Positions 1-9,364 of a stretch of DNA of 64,000 bases are shown here, in pieces (positions within the stretch are counted from its first letter, which is position 1; each line of letters opens with the position of its first letter). The notes below the pieces were generated by a model. The model saw only the letters and a list, made by a program, of their open reading frames with translations, was not told where the DNA came from and searched no databases. Origin of the DNA: Microbispora rosea subsp. aerata (GTDB lineage: Bacteria; Actinomycetota; Actinomycetes; Streptosporangiales; Streptosporangiaceae); NCBI RefSeq assembly GCF_014647835.1, contig NZ_BMPY01000015.1, forward strand, positions 97,815 to 161,814, given 5' to 3'. The translations under genes and the position numbers were made by a program.

Positions 1-1
1 T

Positions 2-943
2 GTGATCGCGGACAACTGCGCCGACAGGACCGAGGGCATCGCCCGCGCGCACGGCGCCGAGGTGATCAGGACGGTCGGCAACCGCCACAAGAAGGCGGGC
101 GCGCTCAACCAGGTGCTCGACGTCCTGCTGCCCGAAATGGGGTCCCCGCACGCCGTACTGGTCATGGACGCGGATTCGGCGCTCGATCCCGGCTTCATCC
201 ACCATGCCGTCCTCCGGCTGGCCGCCGGTGAGCTGGCCGCGGTGGGAGGCACCTTCACCGGCAAGCCGGGCGGCGGGCTGGTGGGCATGTTCCAGCGCAA
301 CGAGTACGCCCGCTACGCCCGGGACGTACGGCGGCTGCGCGGAAAGGCGCTGGTGCTCACCGGGACGGCGACGCTCTTTCGCGCGCTCGCGCTCAAGGAG
401 GTCGTCGGCGCGCGCCGCGACGGCCGTCTCCCCGGCCGCGACCAGGTGTACGACGTCCGTGTCCTGACCGAGGACAACGAGCTCACCCTGGCGCTGCTGC
501 ACCTGAACTTCCGCATCCTGTGTCCCGCCGAGTGCACGCTCACCACCGAGGTCATGGAGACCTGGAAAGACCTGTTCAAGCAGCGGCTGCGGTGGAAGCG
601 GGGCGCGCTGGAGAACCTCACCGACTACGGCTTCACCCGGGTCACCGCGCCCTACTGGGGCCGGCAGCTCCTGTCGCTGATCGGCATCATCGTGATCTTT
701 GCGTACCTCGGCGCGATGGCCTGGTCGATCCTGGTCGCCGGCACGGTCAACGTCCACCCGCTCTGGCTGGCGGTCACCGGAATCTTCGTGGTCGAGCGAG
801 TCGTGACCGTACGCAGCAGGGGCGTCGGCCAGATGGTCGTCGCCGGGCTCCTGATCGTCGAAATGATCTTCGATGTCTTCTTGCAGATAGCACAGGCGAA
901 AGCCTTCTGGGACGCCGCGTGGCGTCGGGAAAGGAAATGGTGA
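2..943 (+). CDS. Processive family 2 glycosyltransferase (5' end outside window)
   Basis: The visible 313 residues lack the N-terminus, because the frame is open to the window edge. They carry the hallmarks of a processive inverting GT2 enzyme of the cellulose/hyaluronan/chitin synthase type: D-A-D at residues 56-58, T-E-D at 156-158 and Q-R-L-R-W at 194-198. Hydrophobic membrane segments follow from about 223 to 300. Known members polymerise a polysaccharide from nucleotide sugars while threading it through the membrane; the sugar here cannot be told. A small single-helix membrane protein follows at once, suggesting a two-gene unit. The family is secure, the product inferred. Confidence 0.85.
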   Translation: MIADNCADRTEGIARAHGAEVIRTVGNRHKKAGALNQVLDVLLPEMGSPHAVLVMDADSALDPGFIHHAVLRLAAGELAAVGGTFTGKPGGGLVGMFQRNEYARYARDVRRLRGKALVLTGTATLFRALALKEVVGARRDGRLPGRDQVYDVRVLTEDNELTLALLHLNFRILCPAECTLTTEVMETWKDLFKQRLRWKRGALENLTDYGFTRVTAPYWGRQLLSLIGIIVIFAYLGAMAWSILVAGTVNVHPLWLAVTGIFVVERVVTVRSRGVGQMVVAGLLIVEMIFDVFLQIAQAKAFWDAAWRRERKW

Positions 944-945
944 AC

Positions 946-1110
946 ATGTACAACAACCCACCCATCGGGGGAGTCGCGGCGGGCTTCGGCGGTGCGGCGC
1001 TGGCCGCCCCGTTCGCCGGCTGGAACGCGCTCTGGCTCGCGCTGGCGCTGTTCACGCTGGTGTCCGCCGCTCTGGCGGTCAAGCGGATCATCCCGAAGCG
1101 GGAGGCCTGA
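946..1110 (+). CDS. Small single-helix membrane protein next to the glycosyltransferase
   Basis: A 54-residue protein with a Gly/Ala-rich N-terminal half, one hydrophobic helix (about residues 24-46) and a basic tail (KRIIPKRE). Three in-frame starts compete: ATG 937, GTG 940 and ATG 946. I chose 946 because the AAAGGA element ending at 935 is too close to the others. The upstream glycosyltransferase stops at 943, so the genes touch or overlap. I recall small proteins of this shape beside GT2 genes in actinobacteria. A role as accessory subunit is inference only. Confidence 0.65.
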   Translation: MYNNPPIGGVAAGFGGAALAAPFAGWNALWLALALFTLVSAALAVKRIIPKREA

Positions 1111-1178
1111 CCGCGGAGGCCGGGGCGGGTCCGGCGGCGGCCGCCGGGGACCGAAAGATGTGACCGCGGGGGCGGAGG

Positions 1179-1199
1179 CCGGCCGTACGGGACGGCCGG
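1179..1199. terminator. Short GC hairpin after the glycosyltransferase unit
   Basis: An 8-bp perfect stem (CCGGCCGT / ACGGCCGG) with a 5-nt loop lies 70 bp after the small membrane gene. There is no T tract. It may end the upstream transcript. Confidence 0.35.
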
Positions 1200-1310
1200 T
1201 CACCTGCGCCGAGGGTGAGCCCAGCCATGGACCCGCGCCGTACGGACCCGCGCGGCGCGACGGCGGCCGGCCTTGATACACAGGAGATACGGGCGTGCGG
1301 AGGGGGTCCC

Positions 1311-4300
1311 ATGCCTGGAGGCCGGTGGCAGTTCTGGGTGGACCGCGGGGGGACGTTCACCGACGTCGTCGCCAGGCGTCCCGACGGGCGGCTGGTGACG
1401 CGCAAGCTCCTGTCGGAGAACCCGGCGCGTTATCCCGACGCGGCGGTGGCGGGCATCCGCGCCCTGCTGGGCGTCCCCGAAGGCGAGCCGATCCCGGTCG
1501 AGCGGATCGAGTCGGTGCGGATGGGCACCACGGTCGCCACCAACGCGCTGCTGGAGCGCAGGGGCGAGCGCACGGCGCTGGTGATCACCAAGGGGTTCGG
1601 CGACGCGCTGCGCATCGGCTACCAGGACCGGCCACGCATCTTCGACCGGCGCATCGTGCTGCCGGAGATGCTGTACGAGCGCGTGGTCGAGGTGGACGAG
1701 CGGATCACCGCCGACGGCGAGGTGCTGCGGCCGCCCGACCTCGACGGGCTCGCGCCGACGCTGCGACGGCTGCGTGAGGAGGGCGTCCGGGCGGTCGCGG
1801 TGGTCTGCCTGCACAGTCACCTGCACCCGGCGCACGAGCGGGCCGTCGGGAGCCTGGCCAGGCACGCGGGCTTCACCCAGGTGTCGTGCTCCAGCGAGGT
1901 CAGCCCGCTGATGAAGCTGGTGCCGCGCGGCGACACCACCGTGGTCGACGCCTACCTGTCTCCCGTCCTGCGCCGGTACGTCGAGGCGGTGGCCCGCCAA
2001 CTGCCCGGCGTACGGCTGATGTTCATGCAGTCGAACGGCGGCCTGGCGGAGGCCGGGCACTTCCGCGGCAAGGACGCGATCTTGTCCGGCCCGGCCGGCG
2101 GCATCGTGGGCATGGCCCGCATGTCCCGGCTGGCCGGGTTCGACAAGGTGATCGGCTTCGACATGGGCGGCACCTCGACCGACGTGTCCCACTACGCGGG
2201 CGCGTACGAGCGGGTGGTGCAGACCCGGGTGGCGGGCGTACGGCTGTCCGCACCGATGATCGCCATTCACACGGTGGCGGCGGGCGGCGGGTCGGTCCTG
2301 CGGTTCGACGGCGGGCGATATCGGGTCGGCCCGGACTCGGCGGGAGCCGACCCCGGCCCGGCCTGCTATCGCAACGGCGGCCCGCTGTGCCTCACCGACG
2401 CCAACGTGATGCTCGGCCGCATCCAGCCCGGATGCTTTCCCGCGGTGTTCGGCCCGGACGGCGACCTGCCGCTGGACGTGGACGAGGTGCGGCGGCGGTT
2501 CGCCGAGATGGCCGCCGACATCCGCGCGCGGACCGGCGACGCGCGTGACCCCGAGCAGGTCGCGGAGGGCTACCTGCGGGTCGCGGTGGAGAACATCGCC
2601 AACGCGATCAAGCAGATCTCCGTGCGGAAGGGCCGCGACGTCACCGAGTATGCCCTCACCACGTTCGGCGGCGCGGGCGGGCAGCACGCCTGCGCGGTGG
2701 CGGACGCGCTCGGCGTCCGCACCGTGCTGGTCCCGCCGATGGCGGGAGTGCTGTCCGCTTTGGGCATCGGGCTGGCCGACACGACCGTGATGCGGGAGCA
2801 GTCGGTCGAGGCCCGGCTTGGCCCCGCCTCGGCGCGGCGCCTGGCCGGCCTCGCGGACGCCCTGGAGGCGGCGGCCCGCCGTGAGCTGGCTGACGAGGGG
2901 GTGCCGGATGAGCGGATCCGGGTGACCCGGCGGGTGCGGCTGCGCTACGACGGCACCGACACGTCGCTGCCGGTTGACCTGGCCGAGATCGACGCGATGG
3001 TGACGGCGTTTCGGGCCGCTCACCTGCGGACGTACTCCTTCCTCATGGACCGGCCGCTGGTCGCGGAGGCCGTCTCCGTCGAGGCGGTGGGGCTGACCGA
3101 GCAGCCCGCCCTCGCGGACCTCGGGCCGGGTGGTGGACCGGACGCCGAGCCGCACCCCGGGCCGGGCGCCAGACCGGACGCCGAGCCGCGCCTCGGGCCG
3201 CACTCCGGACCGGATGCCGAGCCACACCTCGGGCCGGGCATCGGGCCGGGTGGTGGACCGGATGCCGAGCCACACCCCGGGCCGGACGCCGGGCCGGACT
3301 CCGGATTGGACTTCGGGCCGGTTGCCGGGGCCGCGCAGGCACAGTCCCCGGTCGCCGTACGGCTCTACACGGGTGGCGCGTGGCGTACGGTGCCGCTCCA
3401 CCGGCGGGAGCACCTGCGGCCGGGTGACACGGTCGTCGGTCCCGCGATCGTGGCCGAGGCCGACGCGACCACCGTCGTCGACGACGGCTGGCGGGCCGAG
3501 GTGACGCCGTACGGCCACCTGCTCCTGAGGCGGGTGCGGGCGCGCCCCCGGCCCTCCGGCGTGACCACCGAGGCCGACCCCGTGATGCTGGAGGTCTTCA
3601 ACAACCTCTTCATGTCGGTGGCCGAGCAGATGGGCGCTCGGCTGGAGGCGACCGCGCAGTCGGTGAACATCCGGGAGCGGCTCGACTTCTCCTGCGCGCT
3701 GTTCGACTCGGGCGGCAACCTCATCGCCAACGCGCCGCACATCCCGGTGCATCTCGGGTCGATGGGGGCGAGCGTCAAGGAGGTGGTGCGCCGCCGCGGC
3801 GACGGCATGCGGCCCGGCGACGTGTACGCGATCAACGACCCCTACCACGGCGGCACCCACCTGCCGGACATCACGGTCGTCACCCCCGTCTTCGACGACC
3901 GGGGCCGGGAGATCCTGTTCTTCGTGGCCTCCCGCGGCCACCACGCGGAGATCGGCGGGCTGACGCCCGGCTCCATGCCCGCGGACAGCAGGAACCTGCA
4001 CGAGGAGGGCGTGCTGTTCGACTGCCGGCTGCTGGCGGACCGCCACGGCCTGCGCGAGGAGGAGACGTGGCGGCTGCTCACCGAGGGGCCGTACCCGTCG
4101 AGGGACCCCGCGACCAACCTGGCCGACCTGCGCGCGCAGATCGCCGCGAACGCCAAGGGCGTCGAGGAGGTCGGCGCCATGATCGCCCACTTCGGCCTCG
4201 ACGTCGTACGGGCGTACATGCGGCATGTGCAGGACAACGCGGACAGCGCGGTGCGGGCGGTGATCGACGGGCTCGGCGAGGGCCGATACCGCTACGAGAC

Positions 4301-5111
4301 CGACTGCGGCGCGGTCATCGCGGTGCGCGTCTCGGTGGACCACGCCCGGCGCGCCGCCACGATCGACTTCACCGGCACCTCGCCCCAGCTCGACAGCAAC
4401 CTCAACGCGCCGCCCGCCGTGGTCACCGCCGCCGTGCTGTACGTCTTCCGCACCCTGGTGGCCGAGGAGATCCCGCTCAACGACGGCTGCCTGCGGCCCC
4501 TGCGCATCGTCGTGCCGGAGGGGTCGATGCTGGCCCCGGCGTACCCCGCAGCCGTGGTCGCCGGCAACGCCGAGACCTCGCAGGCGATCACCGGAGCGAT
4601 CTACGCGGCGCTGGGCGTCCAGGCCGAGGGGTCGGGGACGATGAACAACGTCAGCTTCGGCGACGACCGGCACCAGTACTACGAGACCGTCGCCTCGGGG
4701 TCCGGCGCGGGTGACGGGTTCGACGGGGCGGCGGTGGTGCAGACCCACATGACGAACTCCCGGCTCACCGACCCCGAGGTGCTGGAATGGCGCTTCCCCG
4801 TGCTGCTGGAGGAGTTCGCCATCCGGCGCGGCAGCGGCGGCGCCGGACGGTGGCGCGGCGGGGACGGGGCGGTGCGCCGCATCCGCTTCCGCGCGCCGAT
4901 GACGGTCAGCATGCTGTCCGGCCACCGCCGGGTGCCCCCGTACGGCATGGCCGGCGGCGCCCCTGGCGCTCTGGGCGTCAACCGGGTGCGGCGCGCGGAC
5001 GGAAGCGTCGTCCACCTGGCCGGGTGCGCCTGCGTACGGGTGGAGCCGGGCGACGTGCTGGAAATCGAGACCCCCGGCGGCGGCGGTTACGGCCCTCCCG
5101 ACGGGGCCTGA
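1311..5111 (+). CDS. Fused hydantoinase A/B protein, 5-oxoprolinase type
   Basis: A 1266-residue cytosolic protein joining HyuA and HyuB halves, the layout of ATP-dependent 5-oxoprolinases (usually about 1200-1290 residues). The actin-like ATPase part begins with DRGGTFTD (residues 11-18) and contains [10 protein letters not shown]. The HyuB half starts near residue 757 and is conserved to the end. Known members open 5-oxoproline to glutamate or hydrolyse hydantoins, so the substrate is uncertain. The ATG at 1311 is chosen because GGAGGGGG lies just upstream; a longer in-frame start at 1215 has no such site. Residues about 603-675 are a Pro/Gly/Asp repeat linker not expected in the family. 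It is followed by a tandem array built from its own 3' end. Confidence 0.88.
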   Translation: MPGGRWQFWVDRGGTFTDVVARRPDGRLVTRKLLSENPARYPDAAVAGIRALLGVPEGEPIPVERIESVRMGTTVATNALLERRGERTALVITKGFGDALRIGYQDRPRIFDRRIVLPEMLYERVVEVDERITADGEVLRPPDLDGLAPTLRRLREEGVRAVAVVCLHSHLHPAHERAVGSLARHAGFTQVSCSSEVSPLMKLVPRGDTTVVDAYLSPVLRRYVEAVARQLPGVRLMFMQSNGGLAEAGHFRGKDAILSGPAGGIVGMARMSRLAGFDKVIGFDMGGTSTDVSHYAGAYERVVQTRVAGVRLSAPMIAIHTVAAGGGSVLRFDGGRYRVGPDSAGADPGPACYRNGGPLCLTDANVMLGRIQPGCFPAVFGPDGDLPLDVDEVRRRFAEMAADIRARTGDARDPEQVAEGYLRVAVENIANAIKQISVRKGRDVTEYALTTFGGAGGQHACAVADALGVRTVLVPPMAGVLSALGIGLADTTVMREQSVEARLGPASARRLAGLADALEAAARRELADEGVPDERIRVTRRVRLRYDGTDTSLPVDLAEIDAMVTAFRAAHLRTYSFLMDRPLVAEAVSVEAVGLTEQPALADLGPGGGPDAEPHPGPGARPDAEPRLGPHSGPDAEPHLGPGIGPGGGPDAEPHPGPDAGPDSGLDFGPVAGAAQAQSPVAVRLYTGGAWRTVPLHRREHLRPGDTVVGPAIVAEADATTVVDDGWRAEVTPYGHLLLRRVRARPRPSGVTTEADPVMLEVFNNLFMSVAEQMGARLEATAQSVNIRERLDFSCALFDSGGNLIANAPHIPVHLGSMGASVKEVVRRRGDGMRPGDVYAINDPYHGGTHLPDITVVTPVFDDRGREILFFVASRGHHAEIGGLTPGSMPADSRNLHEEGVLFDCRLLADRHGLREEETWRLLTEGPYPSRDPATNLADLRAQIAANAKGVEEVGAMIAHFGLDVVRAYMRHVQDNADSAVRAVIDGLGEGRYRYETDCGAVIAVRVSVDHARRAATIDFTGTSPQLDSNLNAPPAVVTAAVLYVFRTLVAEEIPLNDGCLRPLRIVVPEGSMLAPAYPAAVVAGNAETSQAITGAIYAALGVQAEGSGTMNNVSFGDDRHQYYETVASGSGAGDGFDGAAVVQTHMTNSRLTDPEVLEWRFPVLLEEFAIRRGSGGAGRWRGGDGAVRRIRFRAPMTVSMLSGHRRVPPYGMAGGAPGALGVNRVRRADGSVVHLAGCACVRVEPGDVLEIETPGGGGYGPPDGA
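3121..3336 (+). repeat. In-frame 36-bp minisatellite in the 5-oxoprolinase linker
   Basis: The segment between the HyuA and HyuB halves is made of roughly 36-bp units encoding variants of [12 protein letters not shown]. About five to six copies are visible, one pair separated by an inserted 12-bp piece. All copies keep the reading frame and hold no stop. The encoded linker is flexible and acidic. It is probably tolerated because it lies between two domains. Confidence 0.85.
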
Positions 5112-5445
5112 CACGCTCTCCCGCCAAGGTGCGGCTACGGCCGTCCGAACGGGGCTCTCTTCGGCAAGGCGCGGCTGCGGCCCTCCGGACGGGGCCCGAC
5201 GCGCTTTCCTCGATAGGACGCTGCTGCGGCCTTCCGGACCAGGCCTGTCACGCTCGCCTCGAAGGCACCACCTCGCCGAGGCGCGGCTACGGCTTTCTGG
5301 CGAGGCGTGACACACTCCCCTTGACGAGGCGCCGCTACGCCTTCCGACGGAGCCTGGAGCGCTTCCTTCGATGAGGCGCCGCTGCGGCCCTCTTGGGGCG
5401 GGCTGACCTGCTCGCCTCGAAGGCACCGCCCCTTGACGAACCCCC
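5080..5445 (+). repeat. Degenerate tandem array continuing from the 5-oxoprolinase stop codon
   Basis: About seven imperfect units of 41-64 bp share a core like GCGGCTACGGCCCTCCGGAC followed by GGGGCCTGAC and a CTTTCCTCGA-type segment. The first unit is the end of the 5-oxoprolinase gene itself, including its last codons and TGA (5080-5113). Later units have drifted and carry no conserved frame. Together with the rest of 5112-5808 the spacer holds no convincing gene. Confidence 0.75.
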
Positions 5446-5482
5446 GATGGGGGCGTTCGGAACGGCACCGCTTGATATGGCA

Positions 5483-5517
5483 CCGCCCTCCTCGGCCGTC
5501 GGCGGCGAGGAGGGCGG
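5483..5517. terminator. 12-bp stem hairpin downstream of the 5-oxoprolinase array
   Basis: CCGCCCTCCTCG (5483-5494) pairs perfectly with CGAGGAGGGCGG (5506-5517) across an 11-nt loop. There is no T run, which is common in high-GC actinobacteria. It probably ends transcription from the left. Confidence 0.6.
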
Positions 5518-5737
5518 GCTTCGAGCGGTTTCGCCGTTACCACACCGGGCGGCTGTTTCTTGGCGATGAGCCGCGGGGTTTGCGCCTGACCTGCCAGGCG
5601 CTTGCCACGAAGCCTCTCATATCGCGATCAAACGCTCGATGCGGTCCAGTGCAACAAACCGCTCGATCACGCAAAAGGCCGCCATATCCCCATCGGCACG
5701 GACCGGTCCGGCCGTCCGCGCGCACCGCCACGATAGA

Positions 5738-5757
5738 CCGGGCCCTGCGAGGCCCGG
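5738..5757 (-). terminator. Short hairpin after the glycosidase gene
   Basis: CCGGGCC / GGCCCGG forms a 7-bp stem with a 6-nt loop about 50 bp beyond the stop of the leftward glycosidase gene. It is a weak terminator candidate. Confidence 0.35.
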
Positions 5758-5808
5758 CCGTCTGCGTACGCGGGCTCCGCTCGGAGTGCGGGACAGGGCC
5801 GGAGCGCG

Positions 5809-7869
5809 TCAGAGCGTCGAGCAGATCGTGCCGTTGAGGCGGAAGACCGTGGGGGAGGGATAGGCGCCCTCGTTGGCGCCGACGAATCCGACGGTGACCG
5901 ACCCGCCCGCCGGAATCGTCTCGGTCTCCTCGGCGGGCGCGACCCGCACGTCCTGCCCCTCGGACGTCCACGTGCCGCCCCAGCCACGGGAGACCCGCTC
6001 CCCGGCGACCGGGAACCGGAACGCCAGCGTCCAGTCCGTGAGGTCCACGGCCCCCCGGTTGGTGACGGTCACCTCGGCGGTGAAGCCCCGTCCCCAGCCC
6101 TGCGTCACCCGATAGCGGACCGCGCAGGTGCTGTCCTGCGGCGTGGGAGCGGTGAAGGTCACCGGCGCGGACGGCCGCGACAGCCGCCCGGCCCGGTCCC
6201 TGGCCAGCACGTTGACCGTGTAGGAGGCGCCCGGCTCCAGGTCGCGCAGCGTCAGCGAGGTGCCCCGGGTCGTGCCCAGCAGGACGGTGTCGGTGCCGTT
6301 CTGCCGGTAGACCTCGTACCTGTCCGCCCTGGGTCCGGCGGAGGGCCAGCTCACCGTGACGCCGCCCGCCGTGCCGCGCGCGGTCGGCGTGCCCGGGGCC
6401 GGTGCGGGCTTCGGGCCATGCGCCGACCGTACGGTCATCGTCGTGACCGAGTACGGCGGAAGCGTCCGGGTGTACGGGTCGCCCTGCTCGGCCCGGACGA
6501 GCTTGGTGGCCCCCCGGGTGAAGGTGTACGTCACGGGAGGCCGGCCGGAGGGGACGAACCCGGTGTAGCGGAGCCGTACGGGATAGGCGGTGGCCGGATC
6601 CTTGTTGATCATCACGACGGCCAGGTCGCCGTCGGCCTGCCGTACGGCGTGCACGGCCACCTTCGGCTGGCTGGAGCCGGCCTTGACCAGGTCGTCACCG
6701 GGCTCGGCGGCGGTGTGGAGGATCTCGATGCCGTGATAGGTGGGGAACGGCGTGTTGAGCGGCGGCTCGCACACCCCGTCGGCGTCGCACTGGCCGAGCG
6801 ACAGGAAACCGATGTCCTGATAGTCGGTCTCGCCGTCGATGACGCTGACCCTCTCCAGCGCGTTGTGGGTGTCGAACCAGTCCACGGTGAAGACGCCGTT
6901 CTCCAGCGCGGTCAGGTAGGTGTCGGTGGCGAACAGCCCGGCCGCGTGGGTGTTGCGCCCGATGTTGGAGGCGACCTCGGTCAGCGCGAGCGGCACGTCG
7001 CGCCCGGCCAGGGCGGTGATGTCGGCCCGCAGCTGGGCCAGCATCTCGGCGAGGCTGGGCGGAGAGGCCAGCAGCCCGACGACGTCGCCGGTGGTGTCCG
7101 GGATGCTCGTGCCCGGATACCAGTGGACGACGAAGAAGTCGATCTCGGGGGCCACCACCGGGATGACCGTGTGGTTCCAGTTCGCCGAGTCGCCTTCGGC
7201 GACCACGCCGTCCGGCCAGGTGCCGGGGATGGTGAGCACCGCCCCGATCTTGATCGTCGGATCGACGGCCTTCATCGCGCGGACGTACTCCAGGGTGTTG
7301 CGGGCGTACGCGGCGGGGCTCTTGTCCGGGTGGTCGTCGGCCTCCCAGGCGACGCCGTAGTAGCCGTTGCCGTAGAGCTCGTTGCCGATCTCCCAATACT
7401 TCACGCCGTACTTCTTGGTGATGTTGGCGTAGCGGACCCACCCGGCGGCCTCCTCGGGCGTGCCGGTGCCGTAGTTGGCGATCACTATGGCCTGCGCGCC
7501 GGCCTTCCTGACCGTGCCCATGAACGTGTCGAACTCGCTGTTCGGCGCCACGTATCCGCCCGGCGCCGTGTGCGTCTCCCAGTGGTACAGGTCGGCGTAC
7601 GACCCGCCGGGATAGCGCACGGCGGCGATGTGCGCCCGCTTGTACAGCTTCGCCACCTCGGGGTCGTTCATGTGGTTGTCGTAGATCGCGGCGTTGGCGC
7701 CGTACGCCGTCTCGTGAAGGGTGCCGAGCCCGGCGTGCGCGTTGACCGAGATCTCGACGGCGGCGGTCTGACCCGGCGGGGCGGAGGCGGGACTTCGGGC
7801 GGGGTCCGCCGCCGCGAGCAGGGAGGCGGCCAGGAACGCGGCGAGCGGGACGGCCAAGGCTTTGCGCAT
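5809..7869 (-). CDS. Secreted clan GH-A glycosidase with fibronectin III and CBM2
   Basis: A 686-residue exported enzyme. A signal peptide (MRKALAVPL, then Ala/Leu-rich) is followed by a (beta/alpha)8-type catalytic region to about residue 440. WEIGNELYG carries the likely acid/base Glu and LTEVASN the likely nucleophile Glu, the pattern of GH51-like arabinofuranosidases and relatives. A fibronectin type III module follows, and a C-terminal family 2 cellulose-binding module (two Cys, conserved Trp, ending NGTICSTL). It probably acts outside the cell on plant cell-wall polysaccharide; the exact substrate is open. It stands alone, and I found no CebR-type operator upstream. Confidence 0.82.
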   Translation of the reverse strand: MRKALAVPLAAFLAASLLAAADPARSPASAPPGQTAAVEISVNAHAGLGTLHETAYGANAAIYDNHMNDPEVAKLYKRAHIAAVRYPGGSYADLYHWETHTAPGGYVAPNSEFDTFMGTVRKAGAQAIVIANYGTGTPEEAAGWVRYANITKKYGVKYWEIGNELYGNGYYGVAWEADDHPDKSPAAYARNTLEYVRAMKAVDPTIKIGAVLTIPGTWPDGVVAEGDSANWNHTVIPVVAPEIDFFVVHWYPGTSIPDTTGDVVGLLASPPSLAEMLAQLRADITALAGRDVPLALTEVASNIGRNTHAAGLFATDTYLTALENGVFTVDWFDTHNALERVSVIDGETDYQDIGFLSLGQCDADGVCEPPLNTPFPTYHGIEILHTAAEPGDDLVKAGSSQPKVAVHAVRQADGDLAVVMINKDPATAYPVRLRYTGFVPSGRPPVTYTFTRGATKLVRAEQGDPYTRTLPPYSVTTMTVRSAHGPKPAPAPGTPTARGTAGGVTVSWPSAGPRADRYEVYRQNGTDTVLLGTTRGTSLTLRDLEPGASYTVNVLARDRAGRLSRPSAPVTFTAPTPQDSTCAVRYRVTQGWGRGFTAEVTVTNRGAVDLTDWTLAFRFPVAGERVSRGWGGTWTSEGQDVRVAPAEETETIPAGGSVTVGFVGANEGAYPSPTVFRLNGTICSTL

Positions 7870-8037
7870 CGATCACTCCGATGTCGAAGGGGGACCGGTT
7901 CGTGGAGCCAGACTCCGACGATCAATCGCGGTGATCTCCCGGTCAAGTGCGCGGAGAGTCGTCCCTGATCAGCCGTCCGGCGCGCCCGTGGTTGTCGCAT
8001 CGCGCGGCGGACCGTCGCCCGGCCGCACAGCCGGGGC

Positions 8038-9219
8038 TCAGGCGGCGTAGTCCTTGAGCGTTATCGAGGTGGCCGCCTTGGTGGTCATCCTGTCGAGCAC
8101 GCCCATCAGCGGCCCGGTGGTGAGCACCCGGTAGGCCAGGTTGCGCCGCCGGATCGCGCGCCGCGTCGTCGGGGCGAGGAACGAGCCCGCGTTGCCCGCG
8201 ACCCGCTGGCACGCCTTGACGAACCCCCTGATCACTCGCTCGTACTCGGGGAACGCCGCGCGGTGGTCGCCGCCGGCGGCGGCGATCTCGCCCGCCAGCA
8301 CGTACGCGGCCACGACGGCCATGCCGGCCCCCATGCCCCCGCAGGTGGCGCCGTAGCCGGCGTCGCCGAGCAGCGCGATCCTCCCGGTCGTGTAGCGGTC
8401 CATGCGGACGAGGCTGATCGAGTCGAAGTAGAAGTCGGACGCGTCCGGGACGGCCCGGAGGAGGCGAGAGGTCTCCCAGCCCGCCCCCGCGTACGCGTCC
8501 AGGACGATCTTCTTCTGCTGCGGCACGTCTCGGTGGTCGAACTCCAGCCACGGGGCGTAGAAGACGCACATCACCGCGGCGGTCGCCCCGTCCCCGGCGC
8601 CCGAGACCGCCACCCCGAGGCCGGGCTCGTTGTAGAGCAGCGTGTCGCGGCCGAGCCCCAGGTGATCGGGCGCGCTGAAGATCGCGACGTGGTGGCCGGA
8701 CGGCCGCACGAACCGCGACTCGGGGCCGAAGGCCAGCCGCCGTACGTTCGAGTGCAGGCCGTCCGCGCCGATCACGAGGTCGAACGTCCGGGGCGCCCCG
8801 CGCTCGAAGGTCACCTCCACGCCGTGCGGGGTCTCGGTCATGGACGCGATCGAGTCGCCGAAGACATACTCCACGTCGTGCCTGGTCAGGTCGTACAGCA
8901 CCCGGGCGAGGCCACCGCGCGGGATCTCCACCTCGCCGCCGGCGAACTCCGCGGGCAGCGCGACGATCTGGTCGCCGCGCGAGTCGACCACCCGCCACGG
9001 GCCGGGGTCGGTGCGCAGGCGGCGGATCTCGTCCAGGACGCCCATCCGCCGCAGCACGTGCATGTGCACCGCCCCCCGGAAGTCGACCGCCTGGCCGCCC
9101 TCGCGCAGCGCGGGGGCCCGTTCGACCACGGTGGGGGTGAAGCCGTGCCTGCGCAGCCAGTAGGCGACGGCGGGCCCGGCGATGCTCGCGCCGGAGATCA
9201 GAACCGATCGGGTCGTCAT
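8038..9219 (-). CDS. FAD-dependent monooxygenase (class A flavoprotein)
   Basis: A 393-residue protein of the PF01494-like aromatic hydroxylase/TetX group. The N-terminal dinucleotide fold reads ISGASIAGP. The GADG motif is in the middle and the flavin-binding GDAG motif lies in the C-terminal third (LLGDAGYGATCGG). Such enzymes use NAD(P)H and O2 to hydroxylate small organic molecules. The substrate cannot be deduced; there is no cluster context. The frame is open upstream to 9339, but the ATG at 9219 is preceded by GAGGAG at good spacing and begins the FAD fold at once. The 168-bp gap to the glycosidase gene shows no feature I can support. Confidence 0.85.
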   Translation of the reverse strand: MTTRSVLISGASIAGPAVAYWLRRHGFTPTVVERAPALREGGQAVDFRGAVHMHVLRRMGVLDEIRRLRTDPGPWRVVDSRGDQIVALPAEFAGGEVEIPRGGLARVLYDLTRHDVEYVFGDSIASMTETPHGVEVTFERGAPRTFDLVIGADGLHSNVRRLAFGPESRFVRPSGHHVAIFSAPDHLGLGRDTLLYNEPGLGVAVSGAGDGATAAVMCVFYAPWLEFDHRDVPQQKKIVLDAYAGAGWETSRLLRAVPDASDFYFDSISLVRMDRYTTGRIALLGDAGYGATCGGMGAGMAVVAAYVLAGEIAAAGGDHRAAFPEYERVIRGFVKACQRVAGNAGSFLAPTTRRAIRRRNLAYRVLTTGPLMGVLDRMTTKAATSITLKDYAA

Positions 9220-9364
9220 GTCGCGCTCCTCTGCTCCGAGGCCGCGCTGGCGTCGCGGCCGTGGGAAGAGCCTCGGCCCCGGCGCTGACGGACCGCCCAC
9301 CGGCGGCTGACCGGGCCTTACGACCCCCGACCGGCTCACATGGTGATCACGGCCCTTGACCGGC

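Noticed and set aside
1200-5543. 1447-codon open frame antisense to the 5-oxoprolinase
   Set aside because: It is the mirror frame of a high-GC3 gene, is His/Arg/Pro/Gly-rich, and contains no recognisable domain. The plus strand carries the conserved protein.
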